A stretch of DNA of 53,708 bases from Planctomycetaceae bacterium (GCA_029259815.1 JAJDEJ010000295.1:1-53708), one strand, 5' to 3'; counted from the first letter of the stretch, positions 44,029 through 52,729 are shown. Translations and numbers: made by a program. The notes: generated from the sequence alone by a model not told the origin.

Positions 44029-44760
44029 ATGTCGTTGGCAGGTCGGACAGTGTTGATCACAGGCGGAGGAACTGGCATCGGTGCTGGGTGTGCGATTGCT
44101 TTGGCGGAGCAGGGGTGTCGCGTGGCGATTGCGGGGCGGCGTAAGGAGACGCTGGCCCAGACTGCATCACAATTCGCCGGCGAACTTCAGATCGAGACGC
44201 ACACGGTCGACGTCGGTGAGCGTCAGAGTACAAATGGTCTTATCGAGTGGGCGACCGAGATGCTGGGACAGGTGGATGTCCTCATTCATGCAGCAGGAAT
44301 CAACGTGCCCAAACGATCAATGGAGGAGTGTGATCCAGGAAATTGGGACAAAGTCCTGCAAATCAACGCGACTGGCGCCTACAACATGATGTATGCGGTC
44401 CTGCCCCAAATGCGCCAGCGGAAGGATGGATTGATCATCAACATCTCGTCCATCGCCGGTGCCCGAGCCAGTGAGTTGGGCGGCGTCGCCTACAGTGCAT
44501 CAAAGTTTGCGATGACGGCTCTGTCAACCTGTGTGGCCAACGAGGAGAAAGACCGAGGAATTCGAGTGACGAACATCTATCCCGGCGAGGTGGAGACGCC
44601 CATTCTGGACAACCGTCCGGTTCCCGTCTCCGCCGAGCATCGGGCTCGCATCCTGCAACCGGAGGACGTCGCTGCGGCAGTGGTGATGATTGTCGGCCTA
44701 CCGCCTCGCGCTCATGTGTCGGACATGATCATTAAGCCGACGACGCAAGAGTTCACGTAA
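44029..44760 (+). CDS. Short-chain dehydrogenase/reductase (SDR)
   Basis: 243 residues from ATG 44029, with GGGAG six bases upstream. Classical SDR: the NAD(P) motif TGGGTGIG, LIHAAGIN in the NNAG position, the Ser of NISSIAGARASELGG and the catalytic YSASK. AGRRKET after beta-2 hints at NADP. The C-terminal NIYPGEVETPIL is usual. Substrate unknown. It is convergent with the zinc protease gene, whose frameshifted 3' end comes within 15 bases. Confidence 0.93.
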   Translation: MSLAGRTVLITGGGTGIGAGCAIALAEQGCRVAIAGRRKETLAQTASQFAGELQIETHTVDVGERQSTNGLIEWATEMLGQVDVLIHAAGINVPKRSMEECDPGNWDKVLQINATGAYNMMYAVLPQMRQRKDGLIINISSIAGARASELGGVAYSASKFAMTALSTCVANEEKDRGIRVTNIYPGEVETPILDNRPVPVSAEHRARILQPEDVAAAVVMIVGLPPRAHVSDMIIKPTTQEFT

Positions 44761-44775
44761 GGGTGACAGACGCGT

Positions 44776-45328
44776 TTAGTCGTTGGCCCGGCCCGACTGT
44801 TCGACCACAAGCACGTTGGACGCGAGGTCTTCGGTAATGTGACTGTGTGAGGCTCTGTGACTACCGACGGGACGTCCGTTCTTGATGTCGGCCGCCGCAA
44901 AAGGAGCGGCCCGAATCAACCCAATACCGTCCACGGATCGCATCTCGCCCCAAAAGCATCCGAAAGTCCATCTCGACGCGACTGGCCAAAGTGACTTCGA
45001 TCGGCCATTTGTTCCCCAGGACTTCCACGTGCGTGATGATGACCGGTCGCTTGCTCACCTCGCCGTTGGAACTGCGAATGCTGCGGACTTCCAGCACTTC
45101 GGCTTCGGCTTCGACGACATGGTCGTCGTTGGACTGCCGGGGAGTCATTTTGAATCGAGCGAACTTCTGGCCATCTCGTTTGACAGTCTCGATGTCGAAG
45201 GCGTGCAAACTCGAGGAGCGAGCGCCTGTGTCGATTTTTGCCTTCACGAATGGGACACCCAAATCGGGAAGGGCGACCCATTCCCGCCAGCCGATCACGA
45301 TCAGCTGGTCATTTTCGTCGGTGCTCAT
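44776..45328 (-). CDS. Retropepsin-like zinc protease, frameshifted 3' end
   Basis: From ATG 45328 (MSTDENDQLIVIGWREWVALPDLG) the frame gives KAKIDTGARSSSLHAFDIE, the DTGA hallmark of the RimK/ATP-grasp-associated aspartyl-type protease family, VIITHVEVLGNKWPIEVTLASRVEMDFRMLLGRDAI, and then ends GGRHQERTSRR at 44861. If one base is removed from the TTTT run at 44902-44899, the reading continues from GRSF as AAADIKNGRPVGSHRASHS, then ..ITEDLASNVLVVEQSGRAND, to a TAA at 44778-44776. This fits the size of the gap before the SDR gene. Whether the shift is real, a sequencing slip or programmed cannot be told. The last base of the DUF1501 gene is 26 bases upstream. Confidence 0.78.
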
Positions 45329-45354
45329 GTGTCTGTCAGTGGAGGAGAGGGATG

Positions 45355-46746
45355 TCACAGCAACTGGGCGATCGGGTTTGTGCCAGTGACTGCTCGGACG
45401 ACTTCCTGGGGAACATCCGTTCTCAATCGCAGCTCACCCGCATCGAGCAGAGTATGCAAAACTGTCGAGACGAGATGGGGAATGGTGATCGGCTCACTCG
45501 CAGGTTCGGAGGCGTCACGGGCGGAGCGACCGATGACCTGTCCCATGTTGAGACCGCCGCCCGAGAGCATCAACGGAGCAAGACGTCCCCAATGATCTCG
45601 TCCGCCGCGGGCGTTGAGTCGTGGGGTGCGGCCCATCTCACCGCAACAGACGAGCAGAATGTCGTCGCTCAACCCGCGCTCATGCACATCTTCGAGGAAC
45701 GCGCTGATTGCATGATCAAACGGCCCCCCCATGTATCGGAGGCCCTCTTCCATTGTCGCGTTATTCACATCGGCATGCATATCCCAGACGAAATTCGTCG
45801 TGACCGTAATGAACCCACAACCGCGTTCGCACAATCGGCGGGCGAGCAGCATCAGCTTACCCAGCGATTTGGCATTGTCTGCGTATCGCTCGTGGTTCTT
45901 CCACTTCTTGTCAATCGCATCGGGTCTAACAAGCGGAGCCGTGTCATAACGCGCGATGGTGCCGGGATCTTCCTGAGACAGATCGAAAGCATCGACCACG
46001 CCGCCGAGGATCGTGTCATACGCCTGTTGACGCAGCCCGTTGTAGCTATCGAGGATGCCTCCGGCTTCGATCTCACGGCGGAGTCGGTCGAGTCCGGTTA
46101 GCAGCGAGCGTCGGTCATCGACTCTCGTCATGGGCAGATTGAGCTTCATGTTCTCCTGCAGGGTGCCGCCGCCGCTGGGAGCAAACGGAGCGAACCCTCC
46201 CCCCAGGGGGCCCGTCGACTCGAAGTCGCCGAACTGTTTGATGGCTGGCATCGTGGTGTCATCGACCGACTTGGGATACAGGGCGATGTTGGTCGGCATC
46301 CCGGAGTGCGGACGATTGGCTCCGGCGACGCGTGCATACAACGATCCCAGATTGGCACCCGACGTATGTCGACTGACGATCGGCTTAATGTCGTGGTTCC
46401 CGTCACCCGTGGTGAACGATCGCACGATGGCGAGGCGGTCGGCCCAACTGGCGAGTTGAGGGAATGAGCTGCCAAATGTGACACCAGGGATACTGGTTGG
46501 AATCTCGCCGTTGACGCTGGCGATCTCTCGCGGGGCGGACATCTTCGGATCGAATGTCTCAATCTGACTCGGTCCACCGTGCATGAAAACGAACACAACC
46601 GACTTGTCCGTGATCGGCAATCGTTGGCTTGCAGCCCGCGCTCGCTCGCTCAACAGCCCTGGCAGCGTGAGTCCCCCCAAGGCCAAACCTCCGACGCGTA
46701 GAAACTCACGACGTCCCAATATGGCGGGGTCGCGCAACGAGAGCAT
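45355..46746 (-). CDS. DUF1501 protein, twin-arginine exported
   Basis: 463 residues from ATG 46746, with GAGGT upstream. The Tat signal GRREFLRVGGLALGGLTLPGLL is followed by SVVFVFMHGGPSQIETFDPKMSAPREI, GVTFGSSFPQLASWADRLAIVRSF, VTTNFVWDMHADVNN and a C-terminal LVCCGEMGRTPRLNARGGRDHWGRLAPLMLSGGGL. It is the same family as 19723-21132 but clearly diverged, with a longer middle. The fragment at 47774-48061 derives from a close relative of this gene. Confidence 0.92.
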   Translation of the reverse strand: MLSLRDPAILGRREFLRVGGLALGGLTLPGLLSERARAASQRLPITDKSVVFVFMHGGPSQIETFDPKMSAPREIASVNGEIPTSIPGVTFGSSFPQLASWADRLAIVRSFTTGDGNHDIKPIVSRHTSGANLGSLYARVAGANRPHSGMPTNIALYPKSVDDTTMPAIKQFGDFESTGPLGGGFAPFAPSGGGTLQENMKLNLPMTRVDDRRSLLTGLDRLRREIEAGGILDSYNGLRQQAYDTILGGVVDAFDLSQEDPGTIARYDTAPLVRPDAIDKKWKNHERYADNAKSLGKLMLLARRLCERGCGFITVTTNFVWDMHADVNNATMEEGLRYMGGPFDHAISAFLEDVHERGLSDDILLVCCGEMGRTPRLNARGGRDHWGRLAPLMLSGGGLNMGQVIGRSARDASEPASEPITIPHLVSTVLHTLLDAGELRLRTDVPQEVVRAVTGTNPIAQLL

Positions 46747-46845
46747 GGGTGGAACCTCAAGGACAAGCGAGATATCCAAGTATACTCGATGAATGCGGCT
46801 GGAGTAACGATTAATTGTTCGAAGGCTGGCCGTCACTGACAGATT

Positions 46846-47724
46846 TCAGTGGTGAATCGCATCCGGTTCGACAGGGATGTCCCACATCGTTTGCGGCATT
46901 TGACAATGCTCCAGGATGAGTGCAGCTTGGTCCTTCAGTTGCTTCATCTCTTCGCGAACATCGACGGTGTTCCAATTGACTGGCTGGATTGGGACGCGGA
47001 GTCTTTTCAAGAACCGATGGCGAACAGGACTTGGGATCAGATGCGAGAGTGACTTCAACACAGGGTTTGTCTTCAATGAATCGACCACGCGACGGTCTCG
47101 ATGCATCGATGATCGATTCCTGACTGTGTGTGCTTCAGGCAGGCAGAAGTCGGGATCAACCCCCAGGAATGAGAAGGTCTTTCGGTATTCAGCAACCGGA
47201 TTAGAGGTCAACTCATCCAGAAAGAGCAACAGGATGCGATCATCAGGGAAGTGCTCACGGAACGTGTTAACTCGATCCCAATAACAACTATTGTCGAAGA
47301 GGTGTTTTCGATGCTGGTTGATATAGTCAGCAAAACTCGTATTCGGGTCCACTTGTCCGAGTGACTGGATCTGTGTCCAAATCGACTCAATGCGCTGAAC
47401 TGGATGCCTCATCAGATAGACCAACTGTACATCGGGGAGGTGTTTCAACAGGCGAGAAATGACCCGATCCTGACGATACTCGTAGCTGTAGGAGACACTG
47501 CCCTCACCGACAGCCAACGCGTGACGTCCCGCCTCAAACAGGTTGTAGTACCAGTCCATACCCAGCTCTTCAAACCGCTCATCAAAAGAGAAGAAGTGCG
47601 GCTCTTTGGGAGTCGAGACGAAGATCTGTGGATGCTGAGACAGTTGGTGGCAGAAGGTCGAAGTCCCTGATTTCTCGGCACCGACAACGAGGAACATCGG
47701 CTTCACTGGTTGTGAAATCGTCAT
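46846..47724 (-). CDS. Sulfotransferase
   Basis: 292 residues from the ATG of MTISQPVKPMFLVVGAEKSG. The 5'-phosphosulfate loop GAEKSGTSTFCHQLS and the 3'-phosphate motif LVYLMRHPVQRIESIW mark a PAPS-dependent sulfotransferase of the bacterial heparan-sulfotransferase-like type. KEPHFFSFD near residue 50 fits that group. The acceptor, a carbohydrate or lipid, is not predictable. Sulfated polysaccharide metabolism is common in planctomycetes. It lies between the DUF1501 gene and the DUF1501 fragment on the same strand. Confidence 0.9.
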   Translation of the reverse strand: MTISQPVKPMFLVVGAEKSGTSTFCHQLSQHPQIFVSTPKEPHFFSFDERFEELGMDWYYNLFEAGRHALAVGEGSVSYSYEYRQDRVISRLLKHLPDVQLVYLMRHPVQRIESIWTQIQSLGQVDPNTSFADYINQHRKHLFDNSCYWDRVNTFREHFPDDRILLLFLDELTSNPVAEYRKTFSFLGVDPDFCLPEAHTVRNRSSMHRDRRVVDSLKTNPVLKSLSHLIPSPVRHRFLKRLRVPIQPVNWNTVDVREEMKQLKDQAALILEHCQMPQTMWDIPVEPDAIHH

Positions 47725-47773
47725 GATTTGAGTTGGAAAGTCAGAGAGCCAGCGGTACAAGAAAGAACACGGC

Positions 47774-48061
47774 TCAGCTTGCGAGCTGAGGAAATGAGCT
47801 GTTGATCGTCACGTCGGGCAAACTCGCAGGGATTTCGAGATTGACACTCTCGATCTCGTGAGGTGCGTTCATTTTCGGATCGAATGTCTCGACCTGACTC
47901 GGTCCCCCATGCGTGAACACGCACACGACCCACTTGCCAGTGATCGGCTCGTGTTGACTTGCGGCTTGTGCACATAATTCGAGCCATCCTGGCGGCGTGA
48001 GTCCCTCTAGCGACAGTCCGCCAATGCTGTGTAAGTCGCGGCGATTCAATTTGGCAGCGTC
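47774..48061 (-). pseudogene. N-terminal fragment of a DUF1501 gene
   Basis: The translated segment LNRRDLHSIGGLSLEGLTPPGW, then VVCVFTHGGPSQVETFDPKMNAPHEIESVNLEIPASLPDVTINSSFPQLAS, aligns throughout with residues 10-105 of the DUF1501 protein at 45355-46746. The frame ends in TGA at the position of a conserved Trp, and nothing downstream resembles the remaining 350 residues. The twin-arginine signal is degraded (RRD for RREF). It is a decayed partial duplication; the intervening sulfotransferase may have been carried in with or beside it. Confidence 0.85.
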
Positions 48062-48180
48062 ATAGGACAAAAGTATCGCAAAAATCCAAAGGACGAATCG
48101 TAACTTGTAGTGTACCCGATTACTTGCATGTCGGTCGCCTTCGATCAGATTTGAAGCACAGTATAGACAAGGCAATTCCA

Positions 48181-49716
48181 TCACTTCTCGGGCTTTCTCA
48201 GGTCAAGGCAAACGAGAGCGTCCTCACAGCGGAGGTACAGACGACCGCGAGACAGCACCGGAGCTGCCCAGCAGGGGTAGTGCATTTTGGGGCCTGTGCA
48301 GCGTGAAGTCTCCTTCCACTCTTTTGCATTCACCTCGACAAGTGCCAACGTCCCTCGCTCTCCCAGGACCACGAACTTGTCCTCGACCATGATGGCCGAC
48401 CCTCGGCCATAGAAGGGCCAGGGAATCGGTTCCTTGGTCTCGGCATCAATCACCGTCCCCTCCGGTCCACGAGTCATCGCATCCAAGCCACGGCCCCAGC
48501 CGTTTGACTTCCAGACGACCTTTCCAGTGTCCGCAGCGATACAGGTCAGTGTCCCTTCCTGCTCGTGTCGTCCACTGAATCCATAGTAGTGGCCGTCGTG
48601 ATCGATGGCCGTCGACCAGTGAGTCAGCAGGTTGCGAGGGTCGGACCACACCTCTTCGACCGACTTCCCATCCTCGGCGACACGTAACAGAGCCGACCCG
48701 ACTCGGTACGCAGCCGAGAGCATGATGGTGTCTCCCACAACGACCGGTCGTGCTGCGTTGACTGAGTCGTGCGTGCGTGAACGGAACCAGTAGTGAAAGT
48801 TCTCCTTGCCGGTCTCCGGGTCGACCGAGACCAGACCTTGTCGCATGAGGCACAGGACGTGTCGCTTGCCGTGGATCGTGACAGCGATGGGAGATGAGTA
48901 GCTCACAACCATCTCTTCGCCCGTCCATTCATACGTTGGCTGACTGGCGACTCTTGTGTCGGCACCATCCCAAGTCTGTTTGCCGACAGACTCCCACAGC
49001 GTTTCACCTGTTGTCGCATCGAAGGCGACGACGCCCGAGTTGGGCTGCCCGCCCACGAGCACGATCAACTTGTTGTCTTCAAGGATGGGAGTTGCTCCGA
49101 CACCGAAGAACGCCTTTGGTATCTCAAAGTCGGCCTGCGTGTCCCGCATCCAAATCTGTTCGCTGGTCTTAAGGTCGAGGCATAGCAGTTTCCCCTCGGC
49201 GCCGAAGGTGTAGCACCGGTCCTCAGTGAGCAGCGGCGAACAGCGCGGGCCGTTGTTGTAGCCATAAGGATCTCGGAAAGCACTCGGGTAGGCGACTCGC
49301 CAGATCGGTTCTCCCGTATCGGCCCGCAGGCATTGAACGATCTCCTCATCCTGTTCCCGATGATGGATGACGAGCCGATTCCCCCGGACGGATGGGGCGC
49401 TGTATCCCGTGCCGACGACACGAGACCAGAGTAGGGGAGGGCCATCGGCAGGCCAGACGTCAAGCAGCCCGGTCTCAAGGGAAATGCCCGTTCCCTCCGG
49501 CCCGAGAAACTGTGGCCAGTCGTCCCCCTTACGGTCAGGAGGAGGAACAGGGATCGGTGAATTCGAGACAGCCACGGATGAGACCGGCTCTTCGGCATGG
49601 CTGCATGAGATGCTGACGAGGGGGCTCAACACGCCCAAAGTGAGTAGCAAGGGGACGCAGACTGCCCCTCGTCGACCGTCTCTCTCACGCTGCCGGGGGT
49701 TCAGACATCTCACCAT
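48181..49716 (-). CDS. Exported PQQ-like beta-propeller protein
   Basis: 511 residues from ATG 49716, which has AAGGA seven bases upstream; a GTG at 49731 is also in frame. A signal segment (VPLLLTLGVLSPLVSISC) ends in a cysteine that could be a lipobox. Then DDWPQFLGPEGTGIS opens the propeller, with blades such as LRADTGEPIWRVAYP, LDLKTSEQIWMRD, FDATTGETLWESVG, VDPETGKENFHYW and IAADTGKVVWKSNG. It is related to the protein at 42359 but longer. An extracytoplasmic binding or scaffold role is likely, but unproven. Confidence 0.9.
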   Translation of the reverse strand: MVRCLNPRQRERDGRRGAVCVPLLLTLGVLSPLVSISCSHAEEPVSSVAVSNSPIPVPPPDRKGDDWPQFLGPEGTGISLETGLLDVWPADGPPLLWSRVVGTGYSAPSVRGNRLVIHHREQDEEIVQCLRADTGEPIWRVAYPSAFRDPYGYNNGPRCSPLLTEDRCYTFGAEGKLLCLDLKTSEQIWMRDTQADFEIPKAFFGVGATPILEDNKLIVLVGGQPNSGVVAFDATTGETLWESVGKQTWDGADTRVASQPTYEWTGEEMVVSYSSPIAVTIHGKRHVLCLMRQGLVSVDPETGKENFHYWFRSRTHDSVNAARPVVVGDTIMLSAAYRVGSALLRVAEDGKSVEEVWSDPRNLLTHWSTAIDHDGHYYGFSGRHEQEGTLTCIAADTGKVVWKSNGWGRGLDAMTRGPEGTVIDAETKEPIPWPFYGRGSAIMVEDKFVVLGERGTLALVEVNAKEWKETSRCTGPKMHYPCWAAPVLSRGRLYLRCEDALVCLDLRKPEK

Positions 49717-49826
49717 CAGTCGTTCCTTCACGGGATCGATCTTTCAACCTCTGCTTCAAGAGATTGGACCGGGCGATCCACGTGAATGCAAGCCGACGGC
49801 ATTTCGTCGCTTCTTGTCGGAAAGCC

Positions 49827-50498
49827 TCAGGCAATCGACGGGCTGACCAGCGAGCGGTATAGGAACAGATAGTGAAACACGCTCCCCAGGATCACGCAGC
49901 AGTGCCAGACGGCGTGATAGTAGATATGCCGGTGGTCATTCACAAAGAACCACAATCCCACCAGGTAGGCTGCTCCGCCGAGAAGCACATAGCTCAAGCC
50001 GGCCACTCCCGTGACCGCCAGAACCTGACCGACGGCAACTGCTGGAAAGATGCACATCGAGAGATACCAGCCATGATGCACGGATCGCTCTCCCGCTCTG
50101 ATACGGACGACAATGCCGACAAGCGCAGCTGCCCACATCAGACCGAGGACGATCCACCAGGGACCTGTTCGCAGATGAGTGATGGAGAATGCCGTATACT
50201 GGCCCACCATGATCAGGAAGATGCAGATCTGATCGATCATGCGAAAAACGTGACGGCGCGAGGGATCATCGAACGAGTGTGACAGCGTCGACGCTCCGTA
50301 CAGAGCCAAGAGCGTCACCACGTAGATTGTGCCGCCCAGAAGTTCCCACGAACCTCCCTTCACCGCGAGCGCCCGCATCAGGGGGATCGAGCCAACGAGA
50401 CTCAGGAACCAACCGAAGGCGTGCGTCCATTGATTCGCAGTCTCAGCGGGAACTGAGGGGACGGTTCTCGAAAGGACAAACTGTGCAACGCGATCCAT
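49827..50498 (-). CDS. Hemolysin III / PAQR-family membrane protein
   Basis: 223 residues from ATG 50498, with AAGGAAG upstream; longer in-frame starts reach into the regulator promoter and are unlikely. Seven membrane spans. Conserved family features: NQWTHAFGWFLSLVGSI, LYGASTLSHS, MIDQICIFLIMVGQYTAFSI and the final HIYYHAVWHCCVILGSVFHYLF, whose His residues are the putative metal ligands. Homologues include Bacillus hemolysin III; the cellular role is not settled. Confidence 0.92.
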   Translation of the reverse strand: MDRVAQFVLSRTVPSVPAETANQWTHAFGWFLSLVGSIPLMRALAVKGGSWELLGGTIYVVTLLALYGASTLSHSFDDPSRRHVFRMIDQICIFLIMVGQYTAFSITHLRTGPWWIVLGLMWAAALVGIVVRIRAGERSVHHGWYLSMCIFPAVAVGQVLAVTGVAGLSYVLLGGAAYLVGLWFFVNDHRHIYYHAVWHCCVILGSVFHYLFLYRSLVSPSIA

Positions 50499-50762
50499 CG
50501 GGGCTTCCTTGCCTTGGGGGGAGCGGATTGTCCTGACTTTGCTGCTGGGGTCAAGAGGGAGTTCGGGGTTGACAGTTGTGAGAATCTCATTCCACTCCAT
50601 CGAGTGATATCGGTTTAGGAGCACGCGAATCCAAAGGAAATTGGCTGAATTCGAGCGGTCATTCATTGCGGAATGTGTACGCAGTCGTTTCTCCTTCCGT
50701 GAGGGGCCGGTTAGGCTATGCAAGTCCCTATTCTCCCCACTCTGCAATCAGCTTCCATTCTT

Positions 50763-51785
50763 ATGGCGTCGATCAGCAAAATCCGCCGGATGCTCAAATT
50801 GATTGAAAGACTGCAGACGGGTGGCGTCTGCAACTCGAAAGATCTCGCCGAATTCTGTGGAGTGAGTCGACGCACGATCTTCCGGGACCTCCGCATGCTA
50901 CAAGACTCGGGGCTCCCGGTGCTCTATGACGAAGAGCGTCAAGGCTACTGGATGACGACCGCCTCCTTTCTGCCCCCCACAGACCTGACGCTCGCTGAGA
51001 CGCTCGCACTCATCGTCCTGTCGCGGAGCTTGGGGCGGGAAGATCAGGGGCTGCCGTTCTTCCAAGCCGCCCGTGACGCCAGTCTCAAACTGGTGAGTAA
51101 CCTCCCCGGCAACCTTCAGCACGAAATCGGTGAACTTGCCGATGTGATCGACGTGCGTCTGTCCCGACATAATCCACTGGACGATGCTCAACCGCACCAT
51201 GAGTTGCTCATGCGAGCCATCACGGATCGACGCAGTGTCCGACTCACCTACAACAGCCTCTTCGAACAGAAGGAACTGCGGACTCTGTTCAGCCCGTATC
51301 GACTCTTCTTCGCCCGACGGAGTTGGTACGCCATTGGTCGCTCGTCCGTGCATCGAGCCGTTCGCACATTGCATTTGGGTCGAATCGTGTCAGCGGAAGT
51401 CACCGAAGATACGTACGAGATACCACCCCGCTTCTCACTCGCTCGCTATCTGGGCAATGCCTGGCACATGATCCGCGAGCGCGGCAAACGCACAGATGTC
51501 ACAATTCGCTTCCAGCCACGTGTCGCAACCAACGTGGCCGAGGTCACCTGGCACAAGACGCAGAGTGTGACGTGGAATGACGACGGCACCATGGACTTCC
51601 GCGTCACGGTCGACGGCCTCAAGGAAATCTCCTGGTGGATCCTCGGCTACGGCGAACAAGCCGAGGTGCTTGAACCCAAAGAACTGCGAGACATGATCGT
51701 CGGCCATGCCCAGGGAATGATTGACCGCTATCAACCCAAGCGAAAGAGAAAGGCCGCCTCGCGCAGGAAGAAGCTCGCCAAGTGA
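50763..51785 (+). CDS. WYL-domain transcriptional regulator (YafY/PafB-like)
   Basis: 340 residues from ATG 50763. An N-terminal HTH_11 winged helix (ISKIRRMLKLIERLQTGGVCNSKDLAEFCGVSRRTIFRDLRMLQDSG) precedes a WYL ligand-sensing domain around 150-220 (RRSVRLTYNSLFEQKELRTLFSPYRLFFARRSWYAIGRSS) and a C-terminal WCX region. Such proteins sense nucleic acids or small ligands and control stress or defence genes. Divergent from the hemolysin III gene. A very basic C-terminus (KRKRKAASRRKKLAK) is unusual. Confidence 0.92.
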   Translation: MASISKIRRMLKLIERLQTGGVCNSKDLAEFCGVSRRTIFRDLRMLQDSGLPVLYDEERQGYWMTTASFLPPTDLTLAETLALIVLSRSLGREDQGLPFFQAARDASLKLVSNLPGNLQHEIGELADVIDVRLSRHNPLDDAQPHHELLMRAITDRRSVRLTYNSLFEQKELRTLFSPYRLFFARRSWYAIGRSSVHRAVRTLHLGRIVSAEVTEDTYEIPPRFSLARYLGNAWHMIRERGKRTDVTIRFQPRVATNVAEVTWHKTQSVTWNDDGTMDFRVTVDGLKEISWWILGYGEQAEVLEPKELRDMIVGHAQGMIDRYQPKRKRKAASRRKKLAK

Positions 51786-52040
51786 GTTCGTCGGGTGGTA
51801 CGTCCAGACCAACGGGATGGGCGTGGCGAGCGCGGTGCAGAGGTTCGAGTCCTCCAGAAGCATGCGCCACGCCCTTCCTGTCGTCAGGGCGTGCCACCCC
51901 ACTGAGATACTTTGCCGAAGTTTCAGAATTTCGGCGAACCAATCTCGTTGTTGCTGCGTCTGAGGGGCAGATAAAAACCTTCTCACCGGACTAACTTTTC
52001 AAATCTCAAATATCAGATTTGAGATTTCAGATCGAGCAGA
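51786..52040. other. Gene-free stretch with hairpins
   Basis: No credible gene. A perfect 10-bp stem GGGCGTGGCG (51819) / CGCCACGCCC (51865-51874) encloses a T-arm-like GAGGTTCGAGTCCTC, and GGGCGTG is repeated at about 51887. Smaller hairpins are at 51914-51935 (GCCGAA/TTCGGC) and 52001-52027 (AAATCTCAAAT / ATTTGAGATTT, 11 bp). None is followed by a T-run, so none is a clear intrinsic terminator for the regulator gene. Confidence 0.6.
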
Positions 52041-52042
52041 CA

Positions 52043-52220
52043 AATGTCACGGCAAATTCTCAGAGCGTATCGGGCGGCAGATGCGATGCGGCTGACACAG
52101 CCGCGACCGCTCAGTCTGCGCCCCGACAGTTTGCGCTTTGATTGGCCGCCCTGGCGGTGACGTCGCTTTCGTGGAACAACCTCCACGGCCCGATGTCACC
52201 CCCGGCATCGGGTCGTTTTT
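52043..52220 (+). ncRNA. Candidate structured small RNA with intrinsic terminator
   Basis: Stacked hairpins occur within about 180 bases: TCGGGC-G-GCAGA pairs with TCTGC-GCCC-C-GA around an inner GCGGCTG/CAGCCGC hairpin (52088-52104), then a CGTGGA/TCCACG hairpin (52170-52187). The last hairpin, CCCGATG/CATCGGG, runs into TCGTTTTT at 52220. No protein frame fits. It matches none of the conserved cores I know (tmRNA, RNase P, SRP, 6S). Its 5' end is unknown. Confidence 0.4.
52189..52220 (+). terminator. Intrinsic terminator before the tRNA array
   Basis: CCCGATG and CATCGGG form a seven-base-pair stem with a GC-rich loop, followed by TCGTTTTT. This is the clearest Rho-independent terminator in the window. 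It separates the candidate small RNA from tRNA-Pro, 30 bases further on. Confidence 0.65.
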
Positions 52221-52221
52221 C

Positions 52222-52243
52222 GTTGGTGACGCAAGTCGCCAAC
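52222..52243 (+). other. GNRA-tetraloop hairpin just upstream of tRNA-Pro
   Basis: GTTGGTGAC and GTCGCCAAC pair over nine positions around a GCAA loop, seven bases before the tRNA-Pro acceptor stem. It may be a processing signal or the end of a leader hairpin. Confidence 0.5.
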
Positions 52244-52250
52244 ACCACAT

Positions 52251-52322
52251 CGGGATGTAGGGCAGTGGCCGCCCGCGTGCCTTGGGAGCACGAGAGCGTG
52301 GGTTCGAATCCCACCATCCCGA
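52251..52322 (+). tRNA. tRNA-Pro (TGG)
   Basis: Full cloverleaf: acceptor CGGGATG/CATCCCG, D stem GGGC/GCCC, anticodon stem CGTGC/GCACG with loop CTTGGGA (anticodon TGG), and T arm GTGGG-TTCGAAT-CCCAC. The discriminator is A and no CCA is encoded. It is the first member of the array. Confidence 0.95.
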
Positions 52323-52410
52323 CTGAGAGTTGACGGGTTGATGAGTTGAGAAGTTGATGAAGCACGTGGCTCGTCAACTCATCATCTCATCAACCCATCA
52401 ACTTCAAACC

Positions 52411-52485
52411 GTCCTCGTAGAGCAGTCCGGAGTGCTCGCCACCCTGTCACGGTGGAGGTCGTGGGTTCAAATCCCATCGAGGACG
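52411..52485 (+). tRNA. tRNA-Asp (GTC)
   Basis: Acceptor GTCCTCG/CGAGGAC, D stem GAGC/GCTC, anticodon stem CCACC/GGTGG with loop CTGTCAC (GTC), T arm GTGGG-TTCAAAT-CCCAT, discriminator G as expected for Asp. No encoded CCA. Confidence 0.94.
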
Positions 52486-52563
52486 CTGACGGAGTTGATG
52501 GGTTGATGAGATGACGAGTTGATGGGACAGCTCGTCATCTCGTCCACTCAACAACTCCCACAC

Positions 52564-52647
52564 GGACAAGTGGTGGAATTGGCAGACACGCGACGTTCAG
52601 ACCGTCGTGCCGAATGAGGCGTGGGAGTTCAAATCTCCCCTTGGTCA
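52564..52647 (+). tRNA. tRNA-Leu (CAG)
   Basis: Class II tRNA. D arm GTGGAATTGGCAGACAC, anticodon stem CGACG/CGTCG with loop TTCAGAC (CAG), a long variable arm, T arm GGGAG-TTCAAAT-CTCCC, discriminator A. The acceptor stem GGACAAG/CTTGGTC has an A3-G70 mismatch and a G-U pair, so its strength is reduced. Confidence 0.88.
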
Positions 52648-52729
52648 CTGAAGAGGTTGATGGTTGAGGGTTGATGGAGATCAGAAAGGACAGTCGATCA
52701 ACCATCAACCATAAACAATCAACCAGTAT

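Noticed and set aside
51841..51856. tRNA gene near the WYL regulator, suggested by GAGGTTCGAGTCCTC
   Set aside because: Only a T-arm-like hairpin is present. No acceptor stem, D arm or anticodon arm can be built around it.
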